Source: Bondarzewia mesenterica
Taxonomy: Eukaryota; Basidiomycota; Agaricomycetes; Russulales; Bondarzewiaceae
Direction: 5' to 3'
Assembly: GCA_004802705.1 (NCBI GenBank)
Contig: SGPL01000286.1
Span: 386-39,769, forward strand
DNA: 39,384 bases
The position numbers were made by a program, and so were the translations under genes. Of the stretch, positions 21,707 through 33,631 are shown one piece after another. How positions within the stretch are numbered: position 1 is the first letter of the stretch; each line of letters begins with the position of its first letter. The notes beneath the pieces were generated by a model, which saw only the letters and a list, made by a program, of their open reading frames with translations, had not been told where the DNA came from and did no database searches.

Positions 21707-23198
21707 TTAGAAAGGCTGCTCGGCCAACAGCTCGCTCACTTTCACCACCAATTCGTCCGCACTTTTCAGCTCTGCTGCGAAGTAAGCCTTGGCGCCGCCG
21801 ACTCCTTTGCTCCTCACCACTTCTGCTATGTGATCGTACCCAGTTGCATTATCTTCGTGCGTGACATGGCATACGAAATCGCGCTTTTTCGTGTATACGA
21901 GAAGCGGCGCTCGAGATAGAGGAAGTATGTGTGCAACACTCGGATTGGGGTCGTAGGGGACTTGAACCTTGATGACGATACTCTTGGGATAGGACGTTGG
22001 TTGTTCGGAAGCGCGCTGATGCTTCGCCAAAGGTTTCTTCACTTGCATACCAAGAAGGCCTCGAGTAACCTCAGCTGTAGGCATTAGATTTCCGTGCTCA
22101 GAGTAGAAAGGCTTCACGGTAACTGTGTTGGAAGATGAGAATGGCTTGCAAGTATACTTGTGCGTCTTCCAATGGCTCCCTAAAAGTGAGCAAATTGTGA
22201 ATATTCGTCGACATGGATGTAATCCGGCGAACGTCGCGAGAAGCTTACTTTGGCAAGCGGTAGAACAGTACCGAACCGAATGACATGCCGCGCAAATCTT
22301 CAGCTTCACGTCGTCTACTTTGCCGCAATAATCGCACTTTTTTGCGTCCATGGGCGCCTGCATCCCAGTTCTGTGTCTCAGCCATTTGGTCACAACAGCG
22401 GTGACCTGCGGACCACAAGATACGAAGATGCGCTCAGCCGTTGTGCCGTCGGCATCCGGGATGGTCAGGTCGGCACCGAACTCCATGAGAACATCCACCG
22501 CACCAGTGTGGCCCGCCATAAGCGCACCCATTATCGGAGAAGAACCATAGATATTCAAGTGATCAACTTTACTGTTTTTCTCTAACAGAATGCGAGCGAG
22601 GTCGGGACGACTTAGGTGGTTCATCGTCGCATGGTGCAGAGCGGTGTACTGACAGATATCTTCCACGTCAGGCGGACATCCTCTGGCAAGAAGAAATCTA
22701 AGTGTTTCTGCGTGAAGCCCTGAACCAGGGGGTGTAACTTGTAGGCGCTGAGCCCCCGCAATGACGAGGGTCGCGTAGCCGAACTTGAACGGCGTTTCGG
22801 TTCCGTCCAGGGGAGGGTGATCTCCAGATTGCACAACCTGGGTGTTGCTTATGCATACAAGCTAAATGATTGGCTGAAAAATGGGCGGCTTACTTGTATG
22901 ACACTTTTGAGAGTTCCAGTATAGCAAAGACGGGCAAACATATTGAGCCTGACGAAGGAGAAGCCTGCAGATTCTAAAAGGGTCATTGGTCTGAGTTAGA
23001 CGGCGATGATAAGATCCCATATTTTTGAGACGAACGGTGGGCATATAGATCGCGAAGCTCCTGTCCCCCATCATCGGTTCCAAGTTTCCCAGGTCTTGAA
23101 ATCAATTGGCGCATACGGTTGGTAACGACAAGGCCACCGTCTCCCTCATGTTTTCCGGATGTCGGAGGCATTTCACTGTGGCTATTTTTGACGCTCAT
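21707..23198 (-). CDS. Ankyrin-repeat and MYND zinc-finger protein, 434 aa, four exons
   Basis: My minus-strand model has exons 23198-23036, 22973-22894, 22837-22249 and 22179-21707. The introns are 62, 56 and 69 bp and all phases agree. The first donor (GTTCGT) is the least certain, but its intron has a good CTAAC branch site before CTTTTAG. The protein starts MSVKNSHSEMPPTSGKHEGD; a later in-frame Met at residue 10 is an alternative start. It reads DGGLVVTNRMRQL, then FVRLNMFARLCYTGTLKSVI. Ankyrin-type repeats lie near residues 120-215 (TALHHATMNHLSRPDLARIL, GSSPIMGALMAGHTGAVDVL). A MYND finger is at 249-288: CDYC, CAAC, YCSTACQ, then HWKTHKYTC once the last intron is removed. The tail is unassigned. 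MYND fingers bind proteins, so this is a likely adaptor. It converges on the kinase gene. Confidence 0.8.
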
Positions 23199-26110
23199 TG
23201 GAGGTGGCTGCTGCAATTTTGAATTGTGTGCGGCTCTATCATAAATTTGAAGCCATGACCTTACCTCTTGAGAGCAGGTGCACAATACTATGTACGTCGG
23301 TGAAAGCGCTCGTCGAAGATACGGCGGTTCTTCCTCGACGTCAGGAGTCAGAAGGACTAGGTTGGAAATATATTTATTTTTAAAATACACATGATAAGAT
23401 GCTTATTGTGTCTATAGCGTGTGAAAATACCTCAGTTCCACAGTATCTCCTTCCATCATGTTCATCAGCGGCGACCTTGGATGAACTCTCAGATACCACT
23501 TTGGTAAGGGCGGTGATGTTACTGTGAAAAGTGTTGATATCTTTGATGATCTGTCAGTCCAGAAGATAACAGGGCCAGGCGCACCTGCTCAGTCACTCAT
23601 GCAGCAATTGCCCGCTCTGACTGAGTCAAGACATGATCAGGTTCCCGTTGCGGGAAGGCTGAATACTGTTGAGCGATTGGGCTCATTCCGTATAGCCGAA
23701 CAAATTGAGGGTGAGTGCTGAATCCAATTCAATGTTCTTTCCACCGGCGACCTGACGGTCATTCTGCGCATTGAACGAGAACAGGTGAGATTCTTCCCTT
23801 GTATGGGTTTTTCATACAGGTTGACAGACATTTGCTAGTTAAGGCCTTGGCCAGTGGTCTGCCCTGCAGGTCTGGCTACGATGCAATTCTTCTGCTATTC
23901 ACAGTCGAGCATCCTTCTCGTACACAAACTACATGCAGAGTTCACCACTGACAAGACACGCCTCCAACATTTTGAAATCATCCTATCGGAAATCGCCATG
24001 GGCAAGCTACGAAACAGTTCTTTCTCTTTCTGACGTTGTTTGCTAGGCTGTTTCAGTTATCCTTATTAGAACGAAGTGGATGTAGACAGGAACAGGAAAG
24101 TGACTTCTGTATCAATATCTGTGCCCCGCAGTAGCATCCAAGGATAAAGCACTGTGAGTAATCTACCGTATATATCCACGTTCACTGTTTGCCCGTACAC
24201 TCACGAACATGTGCCTCAGGCTCTCACCATGATAAGATAGCGATGCAAATCAGGCATACATAGGCAGTTTGAATAGCTCGATGCACGCTGAATGATACGG
24301 CAATGACGTGCCATGAGCGTGTTTTGGTTGTATCGCGGTAGGAAGTGGTCACAGGGCAAAAGCCCAATTCTCATCGCTGCCTCTTCATCTGGATGATCTT
24401 CGGGGACTTATCATAGCACATAGCTACACCCTCGGGAGTTCTTTCTCGACTCGGAAATCAATCTGGCGGTTTGCGATATGTAAGGACGTTTTGCGGAATC
24501 TTATCCGTACATTGTATCTCCTAATTCTCAAAATGTTGCTGACGTTTGAGAGAAATGCAACGATTCTAGCTTCGAGTTCCAGGACATGAAGTCGCGCCGT
24601 GCCGTTCATAATGCAATATTAGCAGTAGAAATAGGTTTCCGGGCCGACTTCACTTCTTCCCGTTGTCATTCCCACCTCCCATTGCGGATGTCCGTCATGT
24701 TGCTATCCTAGGCAACTTTCGTGCGATGCACCGCCGACGGCATTCACATTGCGCTGTGCTATTATTGTAATTTCACGATGTGATTTTGCTAGAGGTCAAT
24801 TGCCCACTAATTACATCTGTGCCAGCCTCAGTTCTCCGCGGCGAAGGTATTATTTAACAGTCTTGGTGAGAAAATTTCCCTTCTATTCCGTCCCCCATGC
24901 CGCTGGCAAACTGATCGAGTGCCTTACGGTAGCAGATATCGTGGTAAGGGAAGCCCATCCCGCATAAGCAACCTTCCCTAGGCTCTCTCTCTTCATGTTT
25001 CCCGTGCCTGCACGATCGATAGTATCCGTTTCCCTTTTTGCTCTCTGGGCCCAGATTTTTTTCGACTGACCTGCACGAAGCATGCAGCCCAAACAAAGTT
25101 TACTATTCTTAGGCGAAAGATCGTAAGATTTTTACCCCCCAACATACCAAGCGTGCTGAAGGAGGCGCAATCCTAGAGTCCTTGGCTACGAACTCAAAAC
25201 GTGTTGCGTATGATGTAGCAAGATTTGGCTTGCCCACGGGTCGAGACGTAGTCGCACATTCACAAAGTGCGTCTATATTCAGACAGCTGTCGAAAAATTC
25301 CCTTTTACTCTTCACGGCAGATGTGGATAGGAAAAGTAGGAAAAGGCGTGTCTTACCTAAAGATCGTTGTTTCGAAGTGGTAGGCTCATTCTAGAAGCAC
25401 GCTCTGGAGCGAAATCACCGCTCTATTCTCCACGAGCTTAAAATGTAGGGCTTATTTCCATGGGACTTACAATTGACAGAGCGATAGACTTTTCCTTGGT
25501 CACCCCGGTATTGGTTCGGTATCTTGAGTCACAACTCAGGAATACGTTGTACCGTTGGAGAAATACCGGCCTTCCGAGGTTGTACCCGCGAGGTTTTTGG
25601 CATATCTGTCTCATGTACTAGCATGAGAAAATCCATCGACGATTGCTGATCAGCCATGCTAGATGGATACGATTGGCTGAAGTTCATGTGTATGTGGCAC
25701 TAAATCTCTTCATTGCTAAGTCGTGGAGCATACAATGGCAGGCCACAGCATGTGATGTCTTACGATCGTCCTTCTCTCTCAAAACAGAAGGGAAGGAAGC
25801 GTTGGAACCAATTCCGTACCCAGGGAGTGGAAGTGATGCTGTTTTCTCAAACCAGCAGACCGTTCAGATTGAGAAGACTTCGGCCCGCCTTGTGTGCACA
25901 AGTTTCATTTCCAATGACGAAGAGACTCTTGTGATATCCCTAGATAGGTAAGTTTGCTATCCAGAACGTTGGCCAAACACTCCGTGCCTAAAAGTTCGAT
26001 GCCACTCAGGTCTTCTCTAAATATACTTGCAGAACTTCTCTGTTCTCCGTCACCTTCTAAACCCGGTATCATGAGTTCAACACTACAGAATTCTGATTTT
26101 TAGTGGGTAG
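23199..26110. other. Gene-poor stretch with two coding-like fragments
   Basis: No complete gene was found. The plus strand at about 23524-23717 reads like an exon (DIFDDLSVQKITGPGAPAQS to RIAEQIEG) ending at a GTGAGT donor. At about 25780-25948 another coding-like piece (EGKEALEPIPYPGSGSDAVF to DEETLVISLDR) ends at a GTAAGT donor. Neither has a partner exon or a domain that I recognise. Confidence 0.3.
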
Positions 26111-26118
26111 TATATAAA
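26111..26118 (+). promoter_or_regulatory. TATA box of the WOPR gene
   Basis: TATATAAA lies 57-64 bp before ATG 26175, followed by a short leader ending CAACAGCAACC before the ATG. Confidence 0.55.
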
Positions 26119-26174
26119 CCCCCACGTCTCTGTTGTGTGCTTGCGTCACGCTAAACAAAATCTCAACAGCAACC

Positions 26175-27362
26175 ATGTCTCACAACGCTCCCAATACTCG
26201 TTCGATCGTTCATGTTGGCCCAACTACTCATCCATCCTTACGTATGTATGGCTCAAGATTCTTGCTCTTAACACTAGACTTACGATCTGCTAGATATCCG
26301 AGATGCCAGGGATGCCCACATTGTCTTAGAAGCTGTCCGTCTCAACATTATCCCCTTGATAATGAGGCGCTTGTCTGCCGACGAGCGAGAACACCTAAGC
26401 TCTGGAAACGTCTTTGTCTGGGAAGAGGCCGAGTTCAAAGGAGGCTTAGAGAGATGGACTGACGGTAGACGATGGTCGGGTACCTGTATTCAAGGACGGC
26501 GTCTCAAATGCTGATGATCTTTTCTAGGTCACAAAGTAGGATGCGGGGGGACTTCCTCTTTTACGAGGAGAAGATGGAGACTACCCAAGAGGAACGGGAT
26601 ACCAAGGCTGCTAGACGGTATGTAGACGCATGCGACTGAGACACCTGCTCATTGACTCAATTGCTACGTGAAAGAGCTCACAGAGCCCTCAACCCGCTCT
26701 CCGTTCCGCCAGCCACCAGTAGACGTCAAGATCGCCCAGCCAAGCCAGATGGGCTCACCAAGCAGACCTACTCAACACAGGTGTACTTTCCTGGCCAAAA
26801 CCAACCGCGGAAATGGCACATCGTCGCCTACTTTTCGGTAAGCTCGACCTACCTCGTTTAGTGCCGTCGTTCACGCGCGAAAAACCATGCACAGGGGGGC
26901 GACTATACGCATCTTCCGGTTGTCCAGAATTATGATTATCTCCGGAACCTCCGTGTCCCAGATGGTATCTTTGTATCAAACAAAGGCCCCTACAGGAGGG
27001 TCGAACAGTCCCCTTGTGACCTCGATGAAGACGGCTCATCGCTGTATAGCGCGAGCAGCAGTCGGCCTGCCCTGCCGACGAGAATGCGGTCGTCTTCGTT
27101 TTCGGCCCCCCCGGCACTTTCGCACCCACTGCCACACCATCCAATATCCCCGCCTTCCCCTCACATCAACAGCCCCCATGCGACCCTGCCAAGACTCTCC
27201 ACGGTCGTGTCCATGCAGAACGGACCAGGACCACGCTCTTCACAACCGCACGGTTCGCCTGCGCAGCCAGGTTCTCGTAGTGCCCACGGGCACGGGCAAG
27301 CTTATGCACCACTTTCTGCCGAGGACAGACGTGTGCTCAACGCGTTTCGTGTCGCCCTCTGA
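26175..27362 (+). CDS. WOPR-domain (Gti1/Pac2 family) regulator, 322 aa, five exons
   Basis: Exons are 26175-26241, 26294-26474, 26528-26617, 26675-26837 and 26895-27362. Introns are 52-57 bp. The second donor (GTCGGG) is non-consensus, but it is the only one that keeps the frame and restores TDGRRWSQSRMRGDFLFYEE. WOPRa spans about 22-100, with TDGRRWS at 78-84. WOPRb spans about 130-200, with LTKQTYS at 140-146, RKWHIVAYFS, DYTHLP and LRVPDG. The tail (200-322) is Ser/Pro/His-rich and ends RVLNAFRVAL. Gti1/Pac2/Wor1-type proteins are fungal DNA-binding regulators of development and morphology, so it is probably nuclear. The tail is shorter than in Wor1-type members. This gene, the kinase and the ankyrin-MYND gene do not form an operon; each has its own flanks. 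Confidence 0.88.
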
Positions 27363-28177
27363 TACGGAGCCGCACATCTGGGATCCTCCTTTACTCGCGC
27401 ACCTTCACGCAGACTCCCACGCACCAAAAAATGCTTCAAAAACATTAGCTGCATGCTCAGTTTAGATTGTCCTCGTGAATTTGTCAGTCGCAGGCTGTCC
27501 ATTCGCTTTCGTTTTTTGCTGTACTTTGTACCGACATACCGTCTCGTTCGAGTATCGCCAGGCTATGCGTGTTGTAACTTTTGTGTGTAAATTCTTAATG
27601 GAGTAGTACTCGACAACTAGCGGATACTATATTATCTCCGCCCTGTTTTTGACGCATGTATATCCTCAACTAACTCTGCAAGGTGTACGATTGGCGGAAT
27701 TTAGGGTTCAAGACGCGGACAAGTTAGTTTATTCCATCAGATGAACGGTTTACCAACGAGTCCACTACAAACTGCTAGTGTCACATATCGCATTTCAAAT
27801 CCCCACATGCACTATCCCGCGCGGTGGACACTGCGAAGCCGCTATTCGTGTTCCTGCTCCAAGTTTTTGGGAAGTGGAAGTATTACCGTCGAGAGATGTC
27901 CCCATGGCATGAATAAGGCAGAGCAAAAGCGAGGTAAGCCATACCCCGTTCTTCATCATGACGGGCGGATGTCGCTCGCTCCTCGGATGCTTCTGCATTC
28001 CCACTCCCTCTCGTCCCGGCGACAGAGAAACTTATGGTGCCACACTAGCATCGCCCAGTCAGACACTGCAGGCTCGAGTTCCCACTCTGCGCGCTTGAAT
28101 TTCGCTTGGCGGACGCTCGGGTACACGGATTCAAGGGGCCGACCACCATGTGCGTCGGTAGTGCATGCGCGAAGGTT

Positions 28178-28504
28178 TTACGTGTCCAGACGTGGAGGGA
28201 TAGTTGTGGCCCACACCACTAGGATGGCAAGGACCAAGGTTATACCGTCTGGGCGCGCGCGAGCAGTTTTGTGTTGGTACATTGTGCTTGTCAGTTTCAT
28301 GGCAGGCCCAAAAATTGAGTGAATCAACACCACCGCCCATGTACCCCTGCCGGCCGTCGAGGAGTGTGTTGACAGCCTAGCGACGATGCATTTCCGAACC
28401 ATGACTAGGTAGACCAGAGTATTCAGGTAGTTGATAATAGGCCAAGCGCCGCCTTCTAGCACATGGTCTAATCTCTTCATGTGTATGAGGTCGTCGCCGG
28501 TCAA
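28178..28504 (-). other. Possible membrane-protein exon remnant
   Basis: The minus strand reads DDLIHMKRLDHVLEGGAWP, then two or three hydrophobic stretches (INYLNTLVYLVM, TWAVVLIHSIFG, GITLVLAILVVWATTIP). An AG acceptor (TTTCTTTAG) precedes it at about 28505. Composition is protein-like and membrane-spanning, but I cannot extend it into a gene or name a family. Confidence 0.25.
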
Positions 28505-29344
28505 CTAAAGAAAGGAGATCGAAATGAAAGACGTGCTCCATTCTTGTCGAGACCGAGGAACACGCGTGGGTTTTTTTGCAAAGGATGCAATACGGCCTTC
28601 GTGAGACTTCCGAGAGCATAAGGTGAGTTCGGCTAGTATAGTTGGCCGGGGCAGCTTCAGAGCCCCACAGCCGCCCGACAAAGTACGAGGGCTGCAGCGA
28701 AGAGCTCGTCCGGCCCGAGATATGACTCACACAAGCGTAAACGAAGAAAATGGTGAAGAACAGTCTTGCCAATGCCGAGATAGTCTTAGCGTCTTCAAGT
28801 TCGCCACGGGCAGTGTGTTCCTCGACGGATGTTTTTCATCTGAGAACGCTCCGCCTGCGTCCCTTGGTCCGAGTTCGCCCTAAAATTCAGGTGGCGCAAA
28901 CGGTGAGGGATACAGAAATGGTTAGCGACTTGATTGTGTATTACGCACATTTTCTAGTAGAAGCGGGATAAGAGCGACCCAAGATACGGAAAGAGACGTA
29001 ACTCCGTCCAGTAGATAGGGCGTGAGGCCGGATGTCAAATTCCAAACCTTGCAGTCCAGCTATTTAAGGCGACGAGCCTCATATGTCTGCGCGACAGTTC
29101 CCATAGAACACGAAGCGTGTAAACTCCGTTACCACATGAAGCAGAGAGATGAATCACGAGGCAAAGGATCTGATAACTGCTAGTCGAACGAAAGACAAGG
29201 CATTTGTACCTGTAGGGCGAGCGTTCACCTCTGCGTGAATTCGGCCACGGCTTCATGATCGATGAGCATTACCTACACCAAGCAAGGGGACTATGCATCA
29301 AATGACGAGAATGACGTGAGAATCGTGCTATTTGCCTCGTACTT

Positions 29345-29375
29345 CGTTGAACGTCGTTGAACGTCGTTAAACGTC
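29345..29375 (+). repeat. Three tandem copies of a 10-bp unit
   Basis: The unit CGTCGTTGAA repeats, with the last copy carrying one change (CGTCGTTAAA). Similar GTTGAACGTT motifs recur near 31.95 and 32.06 kb. Confidence 0.5.
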
Positions 29376-29688
29376 TGGAGAAAGCCCACCAAAAATCCTT
29401 CTCCGATCCTCTCGAGCCCAGTGTGCTGGGCCCGGTCTCGTTCTATTCGGTGACCTCGGGATAGTGGGATTTAAGACCCAGCAAGACAGAAGGGTCCATC
29501 TATGGGTTCATTTACGTGAGTTGTGATCTACAAAGGATGGTTAGAAACCCGCGGTTGATGAGGATAGCAAACACAGACCAGAACCAGGTGCTGCGCGGTG
29601 GACAGACCCTAACCCTATGTCAGGGTTTGCTAGGGGAACAAGTGACATCAGCGTTCGTCATGTCTCCCCCTGAGCAAGAGTAATCCAC

Positions 29689-29696
29689 TTTAAATA
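29689..29696 (+). promoter_or_regulatory. TATA-like element of the LEA-like gene
   Basis: TTTAAATA lies 90-97 bp before ATG 29786. Confidence 0.35.
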
Positions 29697-29785
29697 CTCG
29701 CCAGAATTATTCCTCCGTATACCGACCAATTTTCCACCCTTTATTCACTTGCGCGACAGCTTTTCGATAATTCTTCCTCTCTATC

Positions 29786-31350
29786 ATGGCCACTGCAATT
29801 CCTCCGTCGCTCAGTCAAGAACATATATCGACTTCCGCTGCAGAGTGGGCTGATCAGACTTCTTCGGCGCTTGGAGCCGACACTACGCATGCACAGCCTG
29901 CCGCACACTCAGGGGTCAAGTCCACTGTCGAGAGCAGCACGGCGACGACGCCGGGTGCAGAGCTTCCGGGAGCCTATCCGCGAGACCCCAATGCAGGCTC
30001 TACGAATCAGGATACTGCCGCCATCTCGAAAAGCGCAGGCAACGTGGCCCAAAACACTAAGGAAGTTTCTCAGGACGTAGTGGGTGATGCCTCTAAGGAC
30101 GTTCAAAACGCAGGCCAGACGGCTGCGCAACACCTCCCCACAAATGTCGTCAACACAACCTCGCCTTATCTTCGTACGTCTGTTGATTTGAGCACAATCC
30201 CATTCTGATCAGGATCACAGCTGGAGGAGGAGTTGTAATTGCTTCAGCGCACGACCACCCGCACAGAAGGTCCTTGCCTTCCGAAGAAATGGAAGGGATG
30301 CTCCCAGGCGAGAAGTCAGAAGGCGTTGGGGCGCTTCCCGGAAACGTCGACGAAAGTGGAGTTGCCAGACTTCCAGATGAAAGTGCGGTGGCTGATGAAG
30401 AAATTGACTTGCCTGAGGCCACCAATGCTGCTGGTCCAGCTACTGCTGGGAAGCCGGCCGCGGCGGCCAGTGGTGAGAAGGGTGTAAAGACTGCAAGCGG
30501 GACGCAGGCGGTCAAAGGCTCGTCAACGCTGCCTGTGGGCGCACCTATGCCGACTCAAGAGCACACAGGAACACAAGCATCAGAGAAGGTAGGCGATGTC
30601 GGTGCGTTACCCGGGAAGCAATCGGAGACAGGAGGTGAGTCAAATAACATCTTATTATATCAATAATAACACTAGACTACGCACTCAGCTAACCCCGGGA
30701 AAACGGCGGCAACAGAAAACCCTTCCACGACCAAGACTGAGGAAGTCAAACACGAAGTGCAAGGCGCGTCGGAGACGGTCGCAGGGACAGATAGTGGTCC
30801 CACTGGCGCAAATTCAGATCGCGGTCAGCATGACGTCGGCACCGATGTAGAGGCTGGGACTGGTGTAGTAGAGGCTGGAGCTGGTGTAGTAGAGGCTGGG
30901 GCTGGTGAAGCTGGTGCCGGCCCGGCCAGTGCAGGTGCGGGTGCTGCAGCTCCCAAGGTACGCCATGACGCACCTCATATTAAACTTCAGCCGCGGCAAT
31001 GGCGGACGTGGCAAGGTATTGGAGGCGGGATAACGCCTGCAGACAAGCGGATGGCGGATAATGATGTTGACGGCGGTGATGACAGTGTAGAGGCACATGT
31101 GGCGGAGAATGATATCCAACGTCACACCGCGGATGATAATAGAGTGCGATATGCTAACGAGGAGCGCCCGCAGGAAACGCCGGCGGCGAAGGAACATGAA
31201 GAGCAGTCGTCTGTTGGAAGCAAGAGCGCCGCTCACAGGCCGAATTTTATGGATAAGCTCAGGGGTGAGGTGAAGATTATATCTGGGACGCTTGGAAGTG
31301 ATCAGGCCAAAGTGGAGGAGGGGAAAAGGATGAAGAGAGGAGAGGTTTGA
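29786..31350 (+). CDS. Hydrophilic LEA-like / CsbD-like stress protein, 487 aa, three exons
   Basis: Exons are 29786-30173, 30221-30634 and 30689-31350; introns are 47 and 54 bp with donors GTACGT and GTGAGT, phases consistent. The protein is very hydrophilic and rich in Ala, Gly, Glu, Thr and Ser, with few aromatics. The acidic motif GVGALPG occurs twice (the second as DVGALPG), and an Ala/Gly repeat TGVVEAGAGVVEAGAGEAG lies in exon 3. The C-terminus, FMDKLRGEVKIISGTLGSDQ, then KVEEGKRMKRGEV, resembles the MDKLKGE-type module of basidiomycete LEA/CsbD-like stress proteins. A role in desiccation or stress protection is likely by family resemblance. A 37-bp GT-AG stretch at 30958-30994 is probably too short to be an intron, so I kept it as coding. 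Confidence 0.75.
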
Positions 31351-31845
31351 GCTATCATTGGGGCGGAAGCACTGATATTTTACAGGCATCAGCTAGTGGA
31401 TGATCTTGTATGATCTTGTGTGGATCTTGCGGCGGACTCTATGGACATAGAGTATAAGCCGATTTTGCTAACTTCTAATGGCAGATGGAGAGTCGTCGTA
31501 CTATCTCAAGTAATATGTACATACCGATCTCGTGTAATTCTTTGGCGGGAAGAATCTGCACAGAAAAATATGGGAATCTCAACTCTTCGATAAAAACATG
31601 GTCGGGAGGGCATACAAGTCTCGAGTATACATCGGTCAACTTGACTTCGAGACCTGAACTGCAGCGTGTGTGACGCAAACTGTCACGATTATGTAACCAA
31701 TTTTTGTCACGTCTAATGTCACTCAGCAACTGGCACTGCTTTTTTTCCCGATAATCTAATGTGATACAAGTTGCTAAACTACGAGTACATGGTGCTAGGA
31801 CGCAGAGGATCGTTCGTGTTGAAGCTGAAGTAGCTAGGTGCTTAT

Positions 31846-31875
31846 GGGGGCTTATGGGGAGGGGTTGGGGAGGGG
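31846..31875 (+). other. G-quadruplex-prone tract
   Basis: Five runs of four or five G (31846-31850, 31856-31859, 31861-31864, 31867-31870, 31872-31875) with loops of 1-5 nt fit the canonical quadruplex pattern. More G-rich sequence follows to about 31890. It lies in intergenic DNA about 0.5 kb after the LEA-like gene. Confidence 0.6.
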
Positions 31876-33504
31876 TGTTATGGGTGGGTTAGGTCTCATC
31901 ATATGGCCCGTGGGCACTGGCAGCAGTGGGCGCCTACCCAAGGGTTGAAAACGTTGAACATTGACGTTGGGGCAGAAGCTGACAGAAGGCGGGCTGGATC
32001 ATTGGTGTGGGCGTCGGCTAGTAGGGCAGCACTAGCGGAAAATCGTTCGGCGTTCAAATCCAAATGTTGAACGTTGAAGCTGTACGTGATGAAATACTGG
32101 TCTCGGACGATGTGGCTTTTTAGAACTTCTCATTTTCTCTCAGGTAAAACCAAAACTTACATCGAATCCTGTCCAGAACTGCTCACACCGGTGACTGGTG
32201 ACTGCGAGTCTGCGACTACGCAGTGCGCGTCATGTTTTCGCTTTTCTAATTCGCATCGCAAGTGAACTTGAAGGGCATGTCTACGAAGGTCTGCGAGTAT
32301 CATCTGGTTGATTCGTTATAACTAATGTATCTATAGGTCTCATGATCCGTGCGCTGACCAGCGGGCCGGGACAAACTCAACCACCGTTAAGGTCGTGTGT
32401 TATTGTAGCCGAAACTTAGTTTCGCTGTCGCTGCAAGTTCTCACTCATGCAGGGACAATTGAAAGGCTAAAAAGTTTCAGAAAGTTGATTGGAAGGTGAC
32501 ATTTGATGCGGCACCGTCACTATGGAAGATGCGCCGGGCTCCTTCAATCCACTAGTCCGTCTCGTGTCTCATTGATCTGGTTGCAATGACGCACGGTACA
32601 GTCTTGACGCCTCGATGGGCGAACTGCATGTGAAGCATCTTCGGGGTTCAAAGTACTTTGAGCTTGAAGGTAAGGTTTAATCTACCCTCATCCGTAAGTC
32701 AGCTTGTAAATCAACTCTGAACCCTGTCGCCGCTCTGATTGTATCAGATATAGATGATATAGAACGGCTTGGTGTCATTGCGTCTCGTCAACTACCCCAC
32801 CTTACCTCCGAATCTCCTTGACGGTGTACCCTATTCTGATTCTTTTCGGAATGCGTGCGAGTCAAGCATCCCATGCAGAAAGTGCCGTGGAACGGACGAT
32901 AAATCTAGGACGAAGTCTCGCCTTTTTCTTAACGGTCCGCGAGGACTTCTTCGAGCCATCCACGACGCACACGCACAGCGCATCTGGAACCCTCCCCGAT
33001 CTGTCTGGGCTTCTACAAACATCAAGAACTTGGTGACCCATATCGCTATCAACTCCGACGGGTCATGCTTGTACATGCTGACCGCTCTCCTTTCACACCC
33101 TATTCTCAACTCTCTCAGCTGCGAAGAAAACGAGGGCATGGATTCATCGCATTGGTCACGAACGTCTCATCCCTGAATAACATATGAAACTGTACAGACG
33201 GGCGTGTTTGAATTGGCACGGAGGCCCATATGAGAGTAACCGTATACATGAATCAGATGCCATTTGGCCACTGGCTGGCTTTCAAATTCTTAACCAACTA
33301 TCCTGACTTGTAGACGGAATTATATGGCGTCGTTTCACTTGTTCTGAGGATGCGAATGGCCCTCCATGGAGGCAGGGTGCCTTCCGGTCGAGCAACACCC
33401 GGCTGGATGCTTGTCACTGACAGTTTGAGAAGAACCCTTTGTTTGCGGTCGACTCGACAGGCCTGTCAATATCAATGTCGATATTATCCTGACACCGCGG
33501 ATAC

Positions 33505-33631
33505 CAAGCCATGAATCAAAAGAATCATAGTGATCACATATCAGATATTGTTTGATTGGCTTAGGCTGGGCTTTAGAGCCTCTAAGCCAATCAAACAATA
33601 TCTAGCATGGTTCCGACGGATTCATGGCTTG
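33505..33631. repeat. Foldback hairpin (two nested inverted repeats)
   Basis: The inner arms are perfect over 21 bp: 33543-33563 against 33583-33603, with a 19-nt loop. The outer arms are perfect over 13 bp: CAAGCCATGAATC at 33505-33517 against its reverse complement at 33619-33631. Pairing continues weakly outside (ACACCG against CGGTGT). The two sides between arms are 25 and 15 nt. It could be a foldback or MITE-like element or a hairpin RNA locus. Confidence 0.75.

Larger units (their letters stand above)
27363..29688. other. Mostly non-coding, unresolved membrane-protein-like pieces on the minus strand
   Basis: The open frame at 27741-28322 (plus, 193 codons) has basic, Arg/His/Ser-rich composition and no domain; I regard it as chance. 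Short 10-bp repeats occur at 29345-29375. No intact gene can be supported between the WOPR gene and the LEA-like gene. Confidence 0.35.

Noticed and set aside
27741..28322. Open frame of 193 codons on the plus strand
   Set aside because: Composition is Arg/His/Ser-rich and non-repetitive without domain, promoter or splice support, so it is probably chance openness in GC-rich DNA.
29607..29627. Telomere-like text (CCCTAACCCT) with a nearby AGGGTT
   Set aside because: Fewer than two repeat units and a six-base stem; too short to indicate a telomere or an internal telomeric array.
30958..30994. Possible fourth intron in the LEA-like gene
   Set aside because: GT and AG ends exist, but 37 bp is shorter than any other intron here and the frame stays open without splicing.
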